From assembly GCA_049999725.1 (NCBI GenBank), contig JBNGIS010012451.1, positions 1 to 41,565 of the forward strand: 41,565 bases of DNA, read 5' to 3'. Below the pieces are notes generated by a model. That model was given only the letters and a program-made list of their open reading frames with translations, had not been told where the DNA came from and did not search any database. A program made the position numbers and the translations under genes. Of this stretch, positions 41,270 to 41,565 are shown piece after piece. This DNA comes from Haplomitrium mnioides (Eukaryota; Marchantiophyta; Haplomitriopsida; Calobryales). The stretch's first letter is position 1. Every line of letters begins with the position of its first letter.

Positions 41270-41459
41270 GTCTATGCGCGCATAGGAATCTAGGCTCAAC
41301 ATGTGAACACTCCACTCCAAAGAATAGGTGTGCTAAGGAATCTAAGCTCAACAGGTGAACACTCCACCCCAAAGTCTAGGCGTGCATAGGAATCCGAACT
41401 CACCATCTAAACACTCCACCCCAAAGTCTATGCGCGCATGGGAATCCGAACTCACAAGC
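41270..41459. repeat. 52-bp tandem array of the palindromic motif (4 units), right edge
   Basis: Units start exactly 52 bases apart at 41270, 41322, 41374 and 41426 (the last incomplete). Each has GTCTATGCGCGCATAGGAAT or a decayed form, then a CTCAAC-GTGAACACTCCACCCCAAA tail. A further copy of the motif (GTCTATGCGCGCATA) is cut by the window end at 41551-41565. Confidence 0.9.
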
Positions 41460-41565
41460 ACAATATTCTTAAACAAAAACTAAGAAGAAGCTAGGTTTTA
41501 GGTTCGATAGAAATTTTTTTGTACATTGTACGTTTTGTTTGCAAATCAAAGTCTATGCGCGCATA

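Noticed and set aside
1-41565. tRNA, rRNA and CRISPR arrays
   Set aside because: No cloverleaf, rRNA core or repeat-spacer array was noticed; the regular arrays found are minisatellites without unique spacers.

Overview
The window is a repeat-dominated piece of a streptophyte (plant) nuclear genome, probably a non-flowering land plant or close relative. This is inferred from nested Ty3/gypsy retrotransposons with chromovirus-type integrases, from shreds of a chloroplast-type class I fructose-bisphosphate aldolase and of a calcium/calmodulin-dependent kinase (CCaMK), and from the absence of compact prokaryote-like genes. The sequence alone does not fix the species. Two runs of exactly 100 N (262-361, 629-728) are scaffold gaps. 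No intact host gene is visible and nearly every coding segment is broken.

Layout, left to right. (1) 1-250: irregular copies of an 18-bp palindrome. (2) 400-10210: a plus-strand chromovirus remnant (G1: integrase, chromodomain, LTR) split by two ~4 kb units, A (1170-5648) and B (5773-9682). Each unit has 9-bp inverted ends and its own 5-bp target duplication. (3) 10250-23204: a minus-strand relative (M1: LTR, chromodomain, integrase, RNase H, RT, end of protease), tail-to-tail with G1. (4) 11655-21329: element E2, plus strand, inserted in the M1 integrase with an AGAT duplication. (5) 23205-26476: P1, a plus-strand deletion derivative of the same chromovirus family. (6) 26477-28747: unit C, related to A and B. 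(7) 28748-33566: F, a minus-strand non-chromovirus Ty3/gypsy element. (8) 33567-38240: unit D, which starts like A and B and carries antisense shreds of host genes (CCaMK, aldolase). (9) 38243-41565: eroded unidentified coding pieces and tandem arrays of the same 18-bp palindrome as at the left edge.

The centrepiece is E2. Its polyprotein reads gag (two zinc knuckles) - protease - C5-cytosine DNA methyltransferase - RT - RNase H - integrase - PHD finger. The element therefore carried a DNA-methylation writer between protease and RT and a histone-tail reader at the integrase C-terminus, where chromoviruses have a chromodomain. A plausible role is methylation of its own DNA plus chromatin-guided insertion. 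This copy is dead: it has nonsense codons, frameshifts, an integrase deletion, and catalytic residues lost in protease, RNase H and integrase. Its LTRs are also arranged unusually (L - internal - G-tract - R - L - R).

Nesting order inferred: M1 is older than E2, G1 is older than A and B, and P1 LTR sequence truncates M1. Long C/T-rich stretches inside A, B, C and D yield long open frames by composition alone and are not annotated as genes.
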